Shown piece by piece: positions 1 to 7,436 of a stretch of DNA of 10,085 nucleotides. The position numbers and the translations under genes are program-made. How positions within the stretch are numbered: the first letter of the stretch is position 1; every line of letters begins with the position of its first letter. Under the pieces are notes generated by a model, which was not told the DNA's origin, did no database searches, and saw nothing but the letters and a program-made list of their open reading frames with translations. Location: contig JAIMZO010000036.1 in NCBI GenBank assembly GCA_020054965.1, forward strand, positions 1 to 10,085, written 5' to 3'. This DNA comes from Spirochaeta sp. (GTDB lineage Bacteria > Spirochaetota > Spirochaetia > Sphaerochaetales > Sphaerochaetaceae).

Positions 1-52
1 GAAAATCATTTGGTTGACAGTCATGCCACCTGATATGAATGGTTATGCATAA
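1..52 (+). other. Possible tail of a decayed receiver-domain gene
   Basis: One frame (bases 2-52) ends in VMPPDMNGYA and then TAA. This resembles the phosphorylation-site region of response-regulator receiver domains (typically D-V/I-M-M-P-x-M-N/D-G-Y). The preceding LVD is found only in the neighbouring frame, so a one-base shift would be needed to restore a normal motif. The match is very short and could be chance. If real, it is the broken remains of an older regulator gene that extended beyond the window edge. Confidence 0.18.
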
Positions 53-116
53 TTTTGTGTATATTCATACGTATTGCTTAGCATTTTGAAATTTGCTCTA
101 AAAATAATTTAACACC

Positions 117-145
117 TTGCAACGGTTGTAGTTATTGGGTATGGT
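117..145 (+). promoter_or_regulatory. Candidate sigma-70 promoter upstream of trkA
   Basis: TTGCAA (117-122) and TATGGT (140-145) are separated by 17 bases. A second candidate pair lies closer to the gene: TTTACA (172-177) with an AT-rich TATACA/TACATA box near 193-200. If the second is used, the transcript would begin on or beside the palindrome at 201-219. Neither is close to full consensus. Two mutually exclusive small hairpins (154-170 and 157-175) lie between the candidates and have no assigned role. Confidence 0.3.
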
Positions 146-200
146 ATTTCAACGCATAAAAGTCTTATGCTTTTACAGCATGTCTGGTACTATATACATA

Positions 201-219
201 ACGTTTCCTCATGAAACGT
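201..219. repeat. Perfect palindrome before trkA, possible operator
   Basis: ACGTTTC (201-207) and GAAACGT (213-219) form a perfect 7-base inverted repeat around a 5-base centre. It lies directly before the trkA ribosome site and just downstream of a candidate -10 box. That position would suit a dimeric repressor site, or an RNA hairpin next to the Shine-Dalgarno sequence. The repeat is seen directly; the function is inferred. Confidence 0.5.
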
Positions 220-1588
220 GAAGGAGCCTGGTACGAGTAAGAAAGTGGTTATCCTGGGTGCGGGAAGACGCGGCATGGGATTGGCAAAACAACTCATCAC
301 AGATGGTAAGGATGTGGTAATCCTTGACAACTCGTTTGAAAGAGTCGAGATGGCTGTTTCCAAACTCGATTGTCTTGGTGTACTGGGCAACGGCACAGAC
401 ATAGACAAGCTCACTGAAGCAGGAGTCGAGCAAGCAGAAGCCTTTATTGCAGTAACCAATAGTGACGAAATAAACCTGGTCTCATGCGGGCTGGTTTCCT
501 CATCATTCCCAAATACCAAAACTGTTGCGGCAATACGTTCCCTGATCTACACCGGCAGTGGTGGTCTTAAGGAAGGATTGCTCGGCATCGATTATATTGT
601 AAACCCCAATGCAGAAACAGCACGATCAATCTTTAAAATCATCGAACAAGGGGTTAACGGAAACCTTTTGGCATTCAGTAACTCCAAGCTACTGCTCTAT
701 AATTTCTATATTGAAAAAAACAGCACCTATGCAGGGTCCACCGTCAGTGAGATGCGCAACAAACTCAACGCTGAGTTTGTTATCGCTTCCATCAAACGAA
801 GGGGACAGGTCCTCGTTCCCTCAGGAGAGACCACCATACAGGCTGAGGATACATTGAGTATCATAGCAGAATCACAGGAAGTCACCGATATCCTGAAAAC
901 AGTTGGGAAGCTCCAGAAAAGACCCAATAACATGGTGCTGGTCGGGGCAAGTAAAATCACCAGAGCTCTACTGAACCGGATGAACCCTGCAATGCGTTCG
1001 AAGGTCACCATCGTGGACCAAGACCCTGAAGTCTGCAAGGATTTTTCTGAACGATTCCGTGAAATACTGGTCATCAAGGCCGATATCACCGACGAGGACA
1101 TCATGGCGGAGGAACAACTGGGAACCTATGATCTTCTTATCGCCCTTACCGACAATGATGAGCTGAACATTATTACCGCGAGTTACGCAAAACGTATCGG
1201 TATAATGCGGTCCATGGCACTCATCAAGCAGAACAACAACTATTCACGCATGGCTTCCTACCTCGGAATCGATGTAGTCATCTCTACCACCGATACCACC
1301 GTAGAGTCCTTGCTTCGCTATCTCAGGGGGAGCAATGTATCGAGTGTACATTCGCTCTTCAACGGACAGCTTGAAGTGTATGAATTCATCATCCACGCAG
1401 ACAGTGAGGTGTGCGGCAAGCAGTTGAAAGACATCAATATGAGAAAGAAGGCAATAGTAGCGGGGATTACCAATGATAAAGGAAAGAGCATCATCCCCAA
1501 TGGGTATTCAACCCTCAATGAAGGGGATACTGTTGTTGTAGCTGCACTCAGGCAAGCTACTGAGTCCATCCGAAAACTCTTTGGGTAG
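218..1588 (+). CDS. trkA: Trk potassium uptake protein TrkA
   Basis: This is the peripheral cytosolic subunit that binds NAD(H) or nucleotide and gates the TrkH potassium channel. At 456 residues (451 if translation starts at 233) it has the usual TrkA size. It shows the duplicated plan of RCK-N, RCK-C, RCK-N, RCK-C. The first Rossmann half has an intact glycine motif GAGRRG (residues 14-19) and the acidic residue ending beta-2 (D37, in VVILDNS). In the second half the glycine motif is degenerate (GASKIT, about 243-248), although IVDQDP follows as expected. The start is uncertain: GTG at 218 has no ribosome site, while a strong one sits upstream of ACG at 233. trkH follows after 7 bases, so the two are almost certainly co-transcribed. 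Family assignment is secure. Confidence 0.95.
   Translation: MKEPGTSKKVVILGAGRRGMGLAKQLITDGKDVVILDNSFERVEMAVSKLDCLGVLGNGTDIDKLTEAGVEQAEAFIAVTNSDEINLVSCGLVSSSFPNTKTVAAIRSLIYTGSGGLKEGLLGIDYIVNPNAETARSIFKIIEQGVNGNLLAFSNSKLLLYNFYIEKNSTYAGSTVSEMRNKLNAEFVIASIKRRGQVLVPSGETTIQAEDTLSIIAESQEVTDILKTVGKLQKRPNNMVLVGASKITRALLNRMNPAMRSKVTIVDQDPEVCKDFSERFREILVIKADITDEDIMAEEQLGTYDLLIALTDNDELNIITASYAKRIGIMRSMALIKQNNNYSRMASYLGIDVVISTTDTTVESLLRYLRGSNVSSVHSLFNGQLEVYEFIIHADSEVCGKQLKDINMRKKAIVAGITNDKGKSIIPNGYSTLNEGDTVVVAALRQATESIRKLFG
221..226 (+). promoter_or_regulatory. Shine-Dalgarno sequence that questions the trkA start
   Basis: AAGGAG is a strong ribosome site. It lies 3 bases inside the frame that opens with GTG at 218, so it cannot serve that codon. 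Six bases downstream (233) stands ACG, followed by codons for S-K-K-V-V-I-L, a normal TrkA beginning. The glycerate kinase gene has the same layout, GGAGCC plus four bases and then ATG, at 3148-3160. Confidence 0.6.
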
Positions 1589-1595
1589 GATTACC

Positions 1596-3053
1596 ATGAT
1601 AAACTGGAAACTGGACCTTCGGCTGTTATCGTTCATAGTACTCTTTATTGGCCTGCTTATGGGCATCCCTACTGCCCTGGCTTTCAATTATCAGGAAACG
1701 GATGCCATCATGGGATTTTTGGCAGCATATGCTGCCATAGCTGTGTTCTGCACTACCATCCTTATCAGCACCGGAAAGTCACAGGATAAGCAGATGCTCG
1801 CTCGTGATGGGTACCTCGTGGTAACCCTGACGTGGGTCATCGCAACTGCATTCTCAGCCATCCCATTGGTCGCCAGTGGAGCCTATGTAGACTATCCCAG
1901 CGCCTACTTTGAGATCATGAGTGGATTCACTACCACAGGAGCCACGGTACTGCCGGAAATTGAGAGCCTACCAAAATCAATCCTGTTCTGGCGTTCACAA
2001 ACCAACTGGTTGGGGGGTATGGGAATCGTAGTACTCTTCGTGGCCCTGTTGCCGGCCCTTGGTGTCAGTGGAGCGTTGCTCGTTGGAGCGGAAACCGTTG
2101 GCCCAACGAAGGACAAGCTTACTCCCAAGATCAAGAATACTGCCCTCATTCTCTGGTCGATCTATATCGGTTTCTCTGTTCTCGAAACAATCTTGCTTCT
2201 CATGGGGGGACTAACCCTCTATGACGCGGTAACCGTTACCTTTTCGACAATGTCCGCTGCCGGATTCTGTGTAAAGAATGCTTCAATCGGGACATTCTCC
2301 AGCCTCTATGTCGATATCGTGGTAACCATTTTCATGCTTATTGCTGGAGCAAACTTTGCGCTTTATTACAAAGCGATCAGTGGAAGGTGGAGATCTGTTC
2401 TGAGGGATGGTGAGCTTCGCTTCTATCTTGGTATCTGGGCAGTGGTTGCATTGCTTACCGCTTGGCATCTCACATTTTCAAATACCTATGGTTCCTTCGG
2501 TGAGTCTTTCCGATACAGTGCATTCCTTACTGCATCCATACTCACCACCACAGGATTTGCTACCACCGACTATGTCCTCTGGCCTGCCTTTCCCCAGATG
2601 CTTTTCTTCCTGCTCTTCTTCATCGGAGGTTCTGCAGGATCAGCAGGAGGTGGTGTCAAGGTGGTCAGGATTGCCACACTCTTCAAGATGGGGAGAGCCC
2701 ACATCAAACAGAGAATCCACCCAAAAGGAATTTTCCAAGTCAGGGTCGGACGAACCCCCATACCTGAAGATTTGATGAAATCCATTGCAACCTTTTTTGG
2801 TGTCTACATTTTTACCGGAGTCATTGGAGCGGTACTGATATCCTTGAGCGGTCTTGACCCCTTTTCCAGTGTTGCCGCCTCTTTTCTCTGCCTAGGCAAC
2901 ATCGGAATTGGGTTTGGGGAGGTCGGTCCCACAGGGAACTTTGCCTTTCTTCCCTCAGCCCTGAAATGGGTGTGTTCCTTCCTGATGCTGGTAGGCCGTC
3001 TTGAACTGTTTACCGTTTTTGTCCTGTTTTCCAAACATTTCTGGAAACGTTGA
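1596..3053 (+). CDS. trkH: Trk potassium transporter pore subunit TrkH
   Basis: This integral inner-membrane protein of 485 residues forms the potassium path of the Trk system and works with TrkA. All four pore-loop filter regions are visible: SGFTTTGAT (about 109-117), TMSAAGF (218-224), ILTTTGFAT (315-323) and GNIGIGFGEVG (434-444). Other family marks are NWLGGMGIVVL (137-147), the glycine-rich GGSAGSAGGGVKVVR stretch (344-358), and the C-terminal GRLELFTVFVLF. Hydrophobic helices alternate throughout. I chose ATG at 1596 because TAGGA lies five bases upstream; a TTG at 1581 in the same frame would overlap trkA and has no ribosome site. The protein looks complete and functional. Confidence 0.95.
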   Translation: MINWKLDLRLLSFIVLFIGLLMGIPTALAFNYQETDAIMGFLAAYAAIAVFCTTILISTGKSQDKQMLARDGYLVVTLTWVIATAFSAIPLVASGAYVDYPSAYFEIMSGFTTTGATVLPEIESLPKSILFWRSQTNWLGGMGIVVLFVALLPALGVSGALLVGAETVGPTKDKLTPKIKNTALILWSIYIGFSVLETILLLMGGLTLYDAVTVTFSTMSAAGFCVKNASIGTFSSLYVDIVVTIFMLIAGANFALYYKAISGRWRSVLRDGELRFYLGIWAVVALLTAWHLTFSNTYGSFGESFRYSAFLTASILTTTGFATTDYVLWPAFPQMLFFLLFFIGGSAGSAGGGVKVVRIATLFKMGRAHIKQRIHPKGIFQVRVGRTPIPEDLMKSIATFFGVYIFTGVIGAVLISLSGLDPFSSVAASFLCLGNIGIGFGEVGPTGNFAFLPSALKWVCSFLMLVGRLELFTVFVLFSKHFWKR

Positions 3054-3079
3054 TAGAAAAAACCATAGCTTGTCTGACA

Positions 3080-3137
3080 TGTGGGTGGATTTTTTCCCAC
3101 AGATTCCGTAAGATGGCAAAAACCGGGTTTATACCCG
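3080..3137 (+). terminator. Two small hairpins between trkH and the kinase gene
   Basis: TGTGGG (3080-3085) pairs with CCCACA (3096-3101) around a T-rich 10-base loop, and CGGGT (3124-3128) pairs with ACCCG (3133-3137) around TTAT. Neither is followed by a T-run, so they are not textbook intrinsic terminators. They may weaken read-through, protect the mRNA end, or shape the kinase leader. The second stem ends only 7 bases before the kinase ribosome site (AAAGGAG, 3145-3151). I see no convincing promoter in this 104-base gap. Confidence 0.35.
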
Positions 3138-3157
3138 ATATGTGAAAGGAGCCTCAG

Positions 3158-4291
3158 ATGAAAAACATCCTCTTGATCCCCGATTCCTTCAAGGGAACCA
3201 TGAGTTCTGAACAGATTTGTTCCATCATGGACAGAGCTATCAAGCGCCACTACAGCGATGCAAAAGTCACCAGTATCCCGGTCGCAGACGGAGGAGAAGG
3301 GAGCGTAGATGCCTTTCTTCAAGCCCTCGGTGGGGAGAAACGTATCGTAACTGTGCAAGGACCCTTTGGGCAACTCATGGAAAGTTTCTATGGTATCATC
3401 AAGGGCGATACTGCCGTCATCGAGATGGCTTCCTGCGCAGGGCTTCCCCTGGTGGGCGATGAACTCCGCCCGGACAAGACCACAACCTATGGCGTTGGAC
3501 AGCTGATGCTTGATGCTGCTAAAAACGGATGCAAGCACATCATCGTAGGACTCGGAGGCAGCTCCACCAACGATGGCGGATGCGGTGCGGCAGCAGCTTG
3601 TGGCGTTGTATTCAAGAATAAGGATGGCAATGCATTTGTTCCTACCGGTGGAACCATGGACCAGGTTGCATCCATTGACACCTCAAGGCTCGATCCAGCA
3701 CTCAAGCAGGTTACCATCACCACGATGTGTGACATTGACAATCCGTTCCACGGAACAAACGGTGCAGCCTATATTTTTGGACCACAGAAAGGCGCAGATC
3801 CTGAGATGGTAAAGGTACTGGATTCCAACCTTAAAAGTCTCGCTGGAGTAATCCTGAAGGATCTGGGTATCGATGTACAGGCAATCCCCGGCAGTGGAGC
3901 AGCAGGAGGCATGGGTGGCGGCATGGCTGCCTTCTTCTCTTCTACCCTGCAGATGGGAATCGAGACCGTACTGGATACCGTCAACTTCGACTCCTTGCTC
4001 AAGGAAGCCGACCTTGTCCTTACCGGTGAAGGAAAGATCGATGGCCAGTCACTCAGGGGCAAGGTGGTTATCGGGGTATCCAGGCGTGCCAAGAAAGCCA
4101 AGGTACCGGTACTCGCTATCGTTGGGGATATCGGGGATGACGTGGAAGGAGCCTATGACGAGGGAGTCACCGGCATCTTCTCGATCAATAGGGTCGCTGT
4201 TGAGTTCAAGAAGGCCAAGGACCGTGCTCCTAGGGATATGGAGAAGACCATCGACAACCTGATGCGATTCACCAAGCAGATGGGACTATGA
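3158..4291 (+). CDS. glxK: Glycerate kinase, type 2 (GarK/GlxK family)
   Basis: This cytosolic enzyme phosphorylates D-glycerate with ATP, feeding glycerate from sugar-acid, glyoxylate or serine breakdown into lower glycolysis. Its 377 residues match the family length. Family signatures in order are PDSFKG (8-13), PVADGGEGS (41-49), GLGGSSTNDGG (131-141), CDIDNPF (191-197), GSGAAGGMGGG (245-255) and LTGEGKIDGQS (288-298). The ATG follows AAAGGAG by six bases. Its last bases overlap the next gene as ATGA, so the two are translationally coupled although the functions are unrelated. No glyoxylate or sugar-acid gene lies nearby to show the substrate source. Whether the product is 2- or 3-phosphoglycerate cannot be read from the sequence; this family usually gives 2-phosphoglycerate. 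Confidence 0.93.
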   Translation: MKNILLIPDSFKGTMSSEQICSIMDRAIKRHYSDAKVTSIPVADGGEGSVDAFLQALGGEKRIVTVQGPFGQLMESFYGIIKGDTAVIEMASCAGLPLVGDELRPDKTTTYGVGQLMLDAAKNGCKHIIVGLGGSSTNDGGCGAAAACGVVFKNKDGNAFVPTGGTMDQVASIDTSRLDPALKQVTITTMCDIDNPFHGTNGAAYIFGPQKGADPEMVKVLDSNLKSLAGVILKDLGIDVQAIPGSGAAGGMGGGMAAFFSSTLQMGIETVLDTVNFDSLLKEADLVLTGEGKIDGQSLRGKVVIGVSRRAKKAKVPVLAIVGDIGDDVEGAYDEGVTGIFSINRVAVEFKKAKDRAPRDMEKTIDNLMRFTKQMGL

Positions 4292-5085
4292 ACCGAGCAG
4301 CATTGATACGGAGGCTCAACGAACTTGCTGAGCCTTCTTATCGCTCATTCCAGCTGAAACTGCAGGTCTCAAATGGACAGGTGTATGGAGTCAGGGCACC
4401 AGCACTACAGAGGCTGGCAAAGCACATTGCCTCAAAGCAGGGTATACATCTTTTTACGGAACTGATCCGCAGTACCTCCCTCTCCTATGAAGAGACCATT
4501 ATCCTCTACAAGCTTTTTGGCCTGATATCCCTCACAGAAGAAGAGCGTCTTGCCTATTTGCCTGTACTGTTACCCTTCAACAATAGCTGGGCAACCAATG
4601 ATTGCCTCGCATCTGAAATGAAATGGATTCGGAAGAACAGGGATATCTACTACCCTTATTTCAATGCATTACTGGAAAAGGAATATCCCTATGACAAGCG
4701 TCTGGGTGTTGTCACCCTGATGATCTTCTACCTTGAACCAGCCACCATTGAAGAAGTCTTAAAGAACCTCTCTCGTGTTGAGAGCGATCACTACTACGTA
4801 ATGATGGCACTCGCTTGGGCTTATGCAACCGCATACTGCAAGGAGAAGGAAAAAACCCTTCCCTACCTGCAACCAGGGATTCTTGTTGAGGAGATAAGGA
4901 AAAAAGCCATCCAGAAGTGCATTGAATCACGCTTGGTCAGTGATGAGGACAAAACACGACTCAAGGCTCTCAGGCAAGTGCATCCCAAAGTCTGTCCATT
5001 TCACTATAGTGATCAATCTCCAATATCCCGTAATTCCCATCAAAGTCAGTCCCCACGGCAAATACCGGTAACCCCCAACTTGTAG
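4288..5085 (+). CDS. AlkD-like DNA alkylation repair protein, altered C-terminus
   Basis: This is a HEAT-like repeat protein of the DNA alkylation repair (AlkD) family. Characterised members are glycosylases that remove positively charged N3- and N7-alkylpurines. Positions matching the residues known in AlkD are present: W101 and D105 in SWATND, R138 in KRLGV, and W177 in ALAWAYA. A functional enzyme is therefore plausible. The family normally ends shortly after a stretch like SDEDKTRLKALR (here to residue 229). The remaining 36 residues (230-265, from QVHPK onward) are proline-, serine- and glutamine-rich, and are antisense to the decayed dipeptidase gene on the other strand. I infer that a deletion removed the original stop codon. 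The start overlaps the kinase stop by four bases. No terminator is visible downstream. Confidence 0.88.
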   Translation: MNRAALIRRLNELAEPSYRSFQLKLQVSNGQVYGVRAPALQRLAKHIASKQGIHLFTELIRSTSLSYEETIILYKLFGLISLTEEERLAYLPVLLPFNNSWATNDCLASEMKWIRKNRDIYYPYFNALLEKEYPYDKRLGVVTLMIFYLEPATIEEVLKNLSRVESDHYYVMMALAWAYATAYCKEKEKTLPYLQPGILVEEIRKKAIQKCIESRLVSDEDKTRLKALRQVHPKVCPFHYSDQSPISRNSHQSQSPRQIPVTPNL

Positions 5086-5587
5086 GGGATGACAGGCATG
5101 CCTCACCATGGTCCCCAAGCGCTGTGTTCCCAATCTTCCGAATCATTGCATCACTGGGATTCCTGCCAAGGTTGGCAATCGCCCTACAGTGGGGATGACT
5201 CGTGATGAAAGGTCTTCCAGCTACCTTCGCTGCATCAGAGAAACCATCTTCATCAAGATGCGAAACAACAACCAGGATGGTATGGCGTTCCATCTCTGCA
5301 ATCACATGGTATCAGAATGGTTTCAGCCTTCCACACATGTGGGTGGGAAGGGCTGGATCATTTCCCCTGTTCCAGATCAAAGGAAGCGGCCATCATCCAC
5401 ACGACCATCTGCCCGGGAGAAATACCCTGCACCAGGGGACATGGAGGGCAAAAACCGTGGCAATGCTCCCTGCCATCTCCATCCACCTTACATCAGTTTA
5501 TCCATCATCCTCGCTGAGAGAACCATGTTACTCTCCCGCCGCGCGTGCATAGATGGTGTCACAATGTAAATCGATACCTGGATGCAT
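4970..5587 (-). pseudogene. Decayed membrane dipeptidase (renal dipeptidase family)
   Basis: Read on the minus strand from ATG at 5587, with GGGAG nearby upstream, one frame gives dipeptidase sequence from end to end, broken by stops at 5530-5528 (TAA), 5500-5498 (TAA), 5395-5393 (TGA) and 5314-5312 (TGA). Recognisable blocks are GIDLHCDTIY, with the HxD metal ligands, then AGSIATVFALHVPW, LIWNRGND, IAEMERHTILVVVSHLDEDG, with the next metal histidine, FITSHPHCRAIANLGRNPSD, with another, and FAVGTDFDGN. The whole frame has only about 206 codons, against 300 or more in intact members. Sequence is missing between the N-terminal block and WNRGND, between GDHG and FAVGTDFDG, and after DRLWDALA. 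The gene cannot make a working zinc peptidase. Its truncated end abuts the AlkD-like gene, and it explains the apparently empty stretch before trxA. Confidence 0.88.
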
Positions 5588-5607
5588 GAAAAAGTTCTCC
5601 CGGGTAG

Positions 5608-5636
5608 TTGCCGCTAGCAAATAATTGTAGTATGTT
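5608..5636 (+). promoter_or_regulatory. Weak candidate promoter for trxA
   Basis: TTGCCG (5608-5613) and TATGTT (5631-5636) are separated by 17 bases, giving a leader of about 50 bases. A better -10 hexamer, TACAAT (5642-5647), has no acceptable -35 partner. The trxA ribosome site AGGAG (5681-5685) lies six bases before the ATG. Confidence 0.25.
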
Positions 5637-5651
5637 ACCTGTACAATACAA
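5624..5651 (-). promoter_or_regulatory. Possible relic promoter of the dipeptidase pseudogene
   Basis: On the minus strand TTGTAT (5651-5646) and TACAAT (5629-5624) are 16 bases apart, about 37 bases before the pseudogene ATG. It overlaps the trxA upstream region, so the two genes were probably once divergently transcribed from a shared intergenic segment. If still active, it would give a transcript antisense to the AlkD-like tail. Confidence 0.35.
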
Positions 5652-5691
5652 AAACACAAAACGTTGTAACCGTACAGAATAGGAGTTTAAG

Positions 5692-6003
5692 ATGGTTAAA
5701 AATGTAACAAAGAGCACATATGAAGCTGAAGTTTTGAAGAGCGATGTACCCGTCGTGGTTGATTTTTGGGCACCATGGTGCGGTCCTTGCCGCATGCAGG
5801 GCCCAATCCTCGAGCAACTCGATAAGGAAATGAATGGGAAAATGAAAGTCATCAAGGTTAATGTTGATGAAGAAGGCGAACTTGCCATGACCTTTGGCGT
5901 ACAATCCATTCCCACCTTGCTCTTCTACAAAGACGGCAAAGTTGTGAACAAGGCAATTGGCGTCCGTGACGCAAGTGCTGTAAAGAAGGCTCTCGGCCTC
6001 TAA
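5692..6003 (+). CDS. trxA: Thioredoxin
   Basis: This small cytosolic disulfide reductase passes electrons, normally from thioredoxin reductase, to ribonucleotide reductase, peroxiredoxins and other proteins. Its 103 residues form one thioredoxin fold of standard length. The active site WAPWCGPC has its cysteines at 30 and 33. The conserved aspartate in VVDFWAP and the cis-proline in SIPT (P74) are present, followed by LLFYKDG. It has no signal peptide or lipobox, so it acts in the cytosol. It appears to be a single-gene unit with its own ribosome site and a strong terminator directly behind it. No reductase gene is adjacent. Confidence 0.96.
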   Translation: MVKNVTKSTYEAEVLKSDVPVVVDFWAPWCGPCRMQGPILEQLDKEMNGKMKVIKVNVDEEGELAMTFGVQSIPTLLFYKDGKVVNKAIGVRDASAVKKALGL

Positions 6004-6026
6004 GCCTAAGCGCTATCACATACAGG

Positions 6027-6060
6027 CCCACAGGGTATGACTCTGTGGGTTATTTTTTTT
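6027..6060 (+). terminator. Intrinsic terminator of trxA
   Basis: CCCACAG (6027-6033) pairs perfectly with CTGTGGG (6043-6049) around a 9-base loop. The sequence TTA and a run of eight T (6053-6060) follow. It begins 23 bases after the trxA stop. Confidence 0.92.
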
Positions 6061-6097
6061 CCGATGATTCTTTTTGGGGAAACTTATCTATTATGTG

Positions 6098-6127
6098 TTG
6101 ACAGATTGTTTCTGCTTATAGTAACAT
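6098..6127 (+). promoter_or_regulatory. Candidate promoter of trpB
   Basis: TTGACA (6098-6103) is a perfect -35 box. TAACAT (6122-6127) follows after 18 bases as a partial -10 box; TATAGT (6117-6122) is a better hexamer but only 13 bases away. It lies between the trxA terminator and the trpB ribosome site AAGGAG (6140-6145). I see no T-box, leader peptide or trp-operator-like sequence here. Confidence 0.45.
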
Positions 6128-6152
6128 CACATTCAATACAAGGAGATATCCA

Positions 6153-7436
6153 ATGCAGAACATGCTTACCAAAGAGATAAACACAACCAACCTACCCGAC
6201 TCAGATGGTCGTTTCGGAGAATTTGGCGGGTCCTATATACCTCCCCAGCTGCAAACAGTCATGGATGAGGTAACCAAGGCATATGAGGAAATCGTGCAAG
6301 ACCCAGCATTCCTTGAAGAACTCAGTTCTCTTCAGAGACACTATATAGGTCGACCCAGTCCTGTCTATCATGCAAAACGTCTGAGCGAAGCGATTGGTGG
6401 AGCACAGATTTACTTAAAACGTGAAGACTTGAACCATACCGGAGCACACAAGATCAACCACTGTATCGGAGAAGTGTTGCTTGCCAAGAAACTGGGCAAG
6501 AAGAAGGTCATCGCTGAAACGGGTGCAGGACAACACGGAGTTGCCCTTGCAACTGCGGCTGCCTTGCTTGGACTTGAGTGTGATATCTACATGGGAGAGG
6601 TAGACATCAAGAAAGAGGCTCCCAATGTAAGCAGGATGAAGATTCTGGGTGCCCAGGTTATCGAAGTCACCAGAGGAACAAAAACACTCAAGGATGCAGT
6701 GGATGCAGCTTTTGAAGCATATCTGGAAGACCCCGATACGCAGATCTACTGCATAGGCTCTGTGGTTGGCCCCCACCCCTTCCCCATGATGGTCAGGGAT
6801 TTCCAGAGTGTGGTGGGAATCGAGGCAAAGGCGCAGATCCAAGAGTTGGCCGGCCGTCTTCCTGAAGCTGTAGTTGCTTGTGTAGGTGGAGGCTCGAATG
6901 CCATGGGTATTTTCAGTGCCTTCCTTGACGACACAGGGGTTGCGCTCTACGGAGTTGAACCAGCGGGAAAGGGACTGGATACCCCGGACCATGCAGCTAC
7001 CATCACAAAAGGTTCTGTAGGCATCCTTCACGGATTCAAGAGTTTATTGTTGCAGGATGAGAGCGGGGAACCACTTCCTGTTTACTCCATTGCCAGTGGT
7101 TTGGATTATCCTGGTGTTGGTCCGCAGCACAGCTACCTGAAAACCATTGGTAGAGTAAACTATGACAGTGCAACCGACCATGAGGCTGTCGAGGCTTTCT
7201 ATGGACTGAGCAGAATGGAAGGCATCATCCCAGCCTTGGAATCGAGTCATGCAGTAGCTCACGCCATCAAGCTTGCGAAGACCATGAAGAAGGATGAGAT
7301 AATTCTGGTAAACCTCTCAGGACGAGGGGATAAGGATATTGATTATGTCCTGGAGCACTACCCCTTGGTGGAGTATGAACCAACGGGCAAGGAGAATGGA
7401 TTCGAGGAGTTCCTCTCGCATATCAAGAAATCATAA
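6153..7436 (+). CDS. trpB: Tryptophan synthase beta chain
   Basis: This pyridoxal-phosphate enzyme joins indole and L-serine to make tryptophan, normally as the beta subunit of the alpha2-beta2 complex with TrpA. Its 427 residues, with [10 protein letters not shown] near the start, mark it as the standard TrpB1 type. The PLP lysine is K100 in HTGAHKINH, the catalytic glutamate is E122 in AETGAGQHG, the phosphate-binding loop is GGGSN (245-249), and the SGRGDKD block lies near the end. All appear intact. The ATG follows AAGGAG by seven bases. trpA is not adjacent: trxA lies upstream, and a terminator and convergent genes lie downstream. The gene thus stands alone with its own promoter. It may use salvaged indole, or work with a TrpA encoded elsewhere. 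Confidence 0.96.
   Translation: MQNMLTKEINTTNLPDSDGRFGEFGGSYIPPQLQTVMDEVTKAYEEIVQDPAFLEELSSLQRHYIGRPSPVYHAKRLSEAIGGAQIYLKREDLNHTGAHKINHCIGEVLLAKKLGKKKVIAETGAGQHGVALATAAALLGLECDIYMGEVDIKKEAPNVSRMKILGAQVIEVTRGTKTLKDAVDAAFEAYLEDPDTQIYCIGSVVGPHPFPMMVRDFQSVVGIEAKAQIQELAGRLPEAVVACVGGGSNAMGIFSAFLDDTGVALYGVEPAGKGLDTPDHAATITKGSVGILHGFKSLLLQDESGEPLPVYSIASGLDYPGVGPQHSYLKTIGRVNYDSATDHEAVEAFYGLSRMEGIIPALESSHAVAHAIKLAKTMKKDEIILVNLSGRGDKDIDYVLEHYPLVEYEPTGKENGFEEFLSHIKKS

Noticed and set aside
14..19. Perfect TTGACA box near the left edge
   Set aside because: No acceptable -10 hexamer lies 16-18 bases downstream; the nearest (34-39) is only 14 bases away.
141..240. Two tiny frames before trkA (141-221, 26 codons; 211-240, 9 codons)
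   Set aside because: Neither has a ribosome site, and neither contains a regulatory codon run typical of a leader peptide.
2804..3538. Long open frame on the minus strand (244 codons) across the trkH end and the kinase start
   Set aside because: It lies opposite two well-supported genes, crosses their intergenic gap, and shows no family resemblance.
5358..5429. Alternative frame in the dipeptidase relic reading QGISPGQMVVWMM, which would imply a frameshift
   Set aside because: The original frame also resumes family-like sequence (LIWNRGND) downstream, so no frameshift is needed; the alternative may be chance or a trace of deleted sequence.
5108..5569. Plus-strand open frame of 153 codons after the AlkD-like gene
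   Set aside because: It is the antisense image of the dipeptidase pseudogene, which explains this stretch better; it has no ribosome site and no family motif.
5634..5677. Paired short inverted repeats (GTTAC/GTAAC and CTGTAC/GTACAG) before trxA
   Set aside because: Their order does not allow a nested hairpin, and each is too short to count alone.
6414..7031. Minus-strand open frame of 205 codons inside trpB
   Set aside because: It is antisense to a fully conserved trpB and its translation has no recognisable motif.
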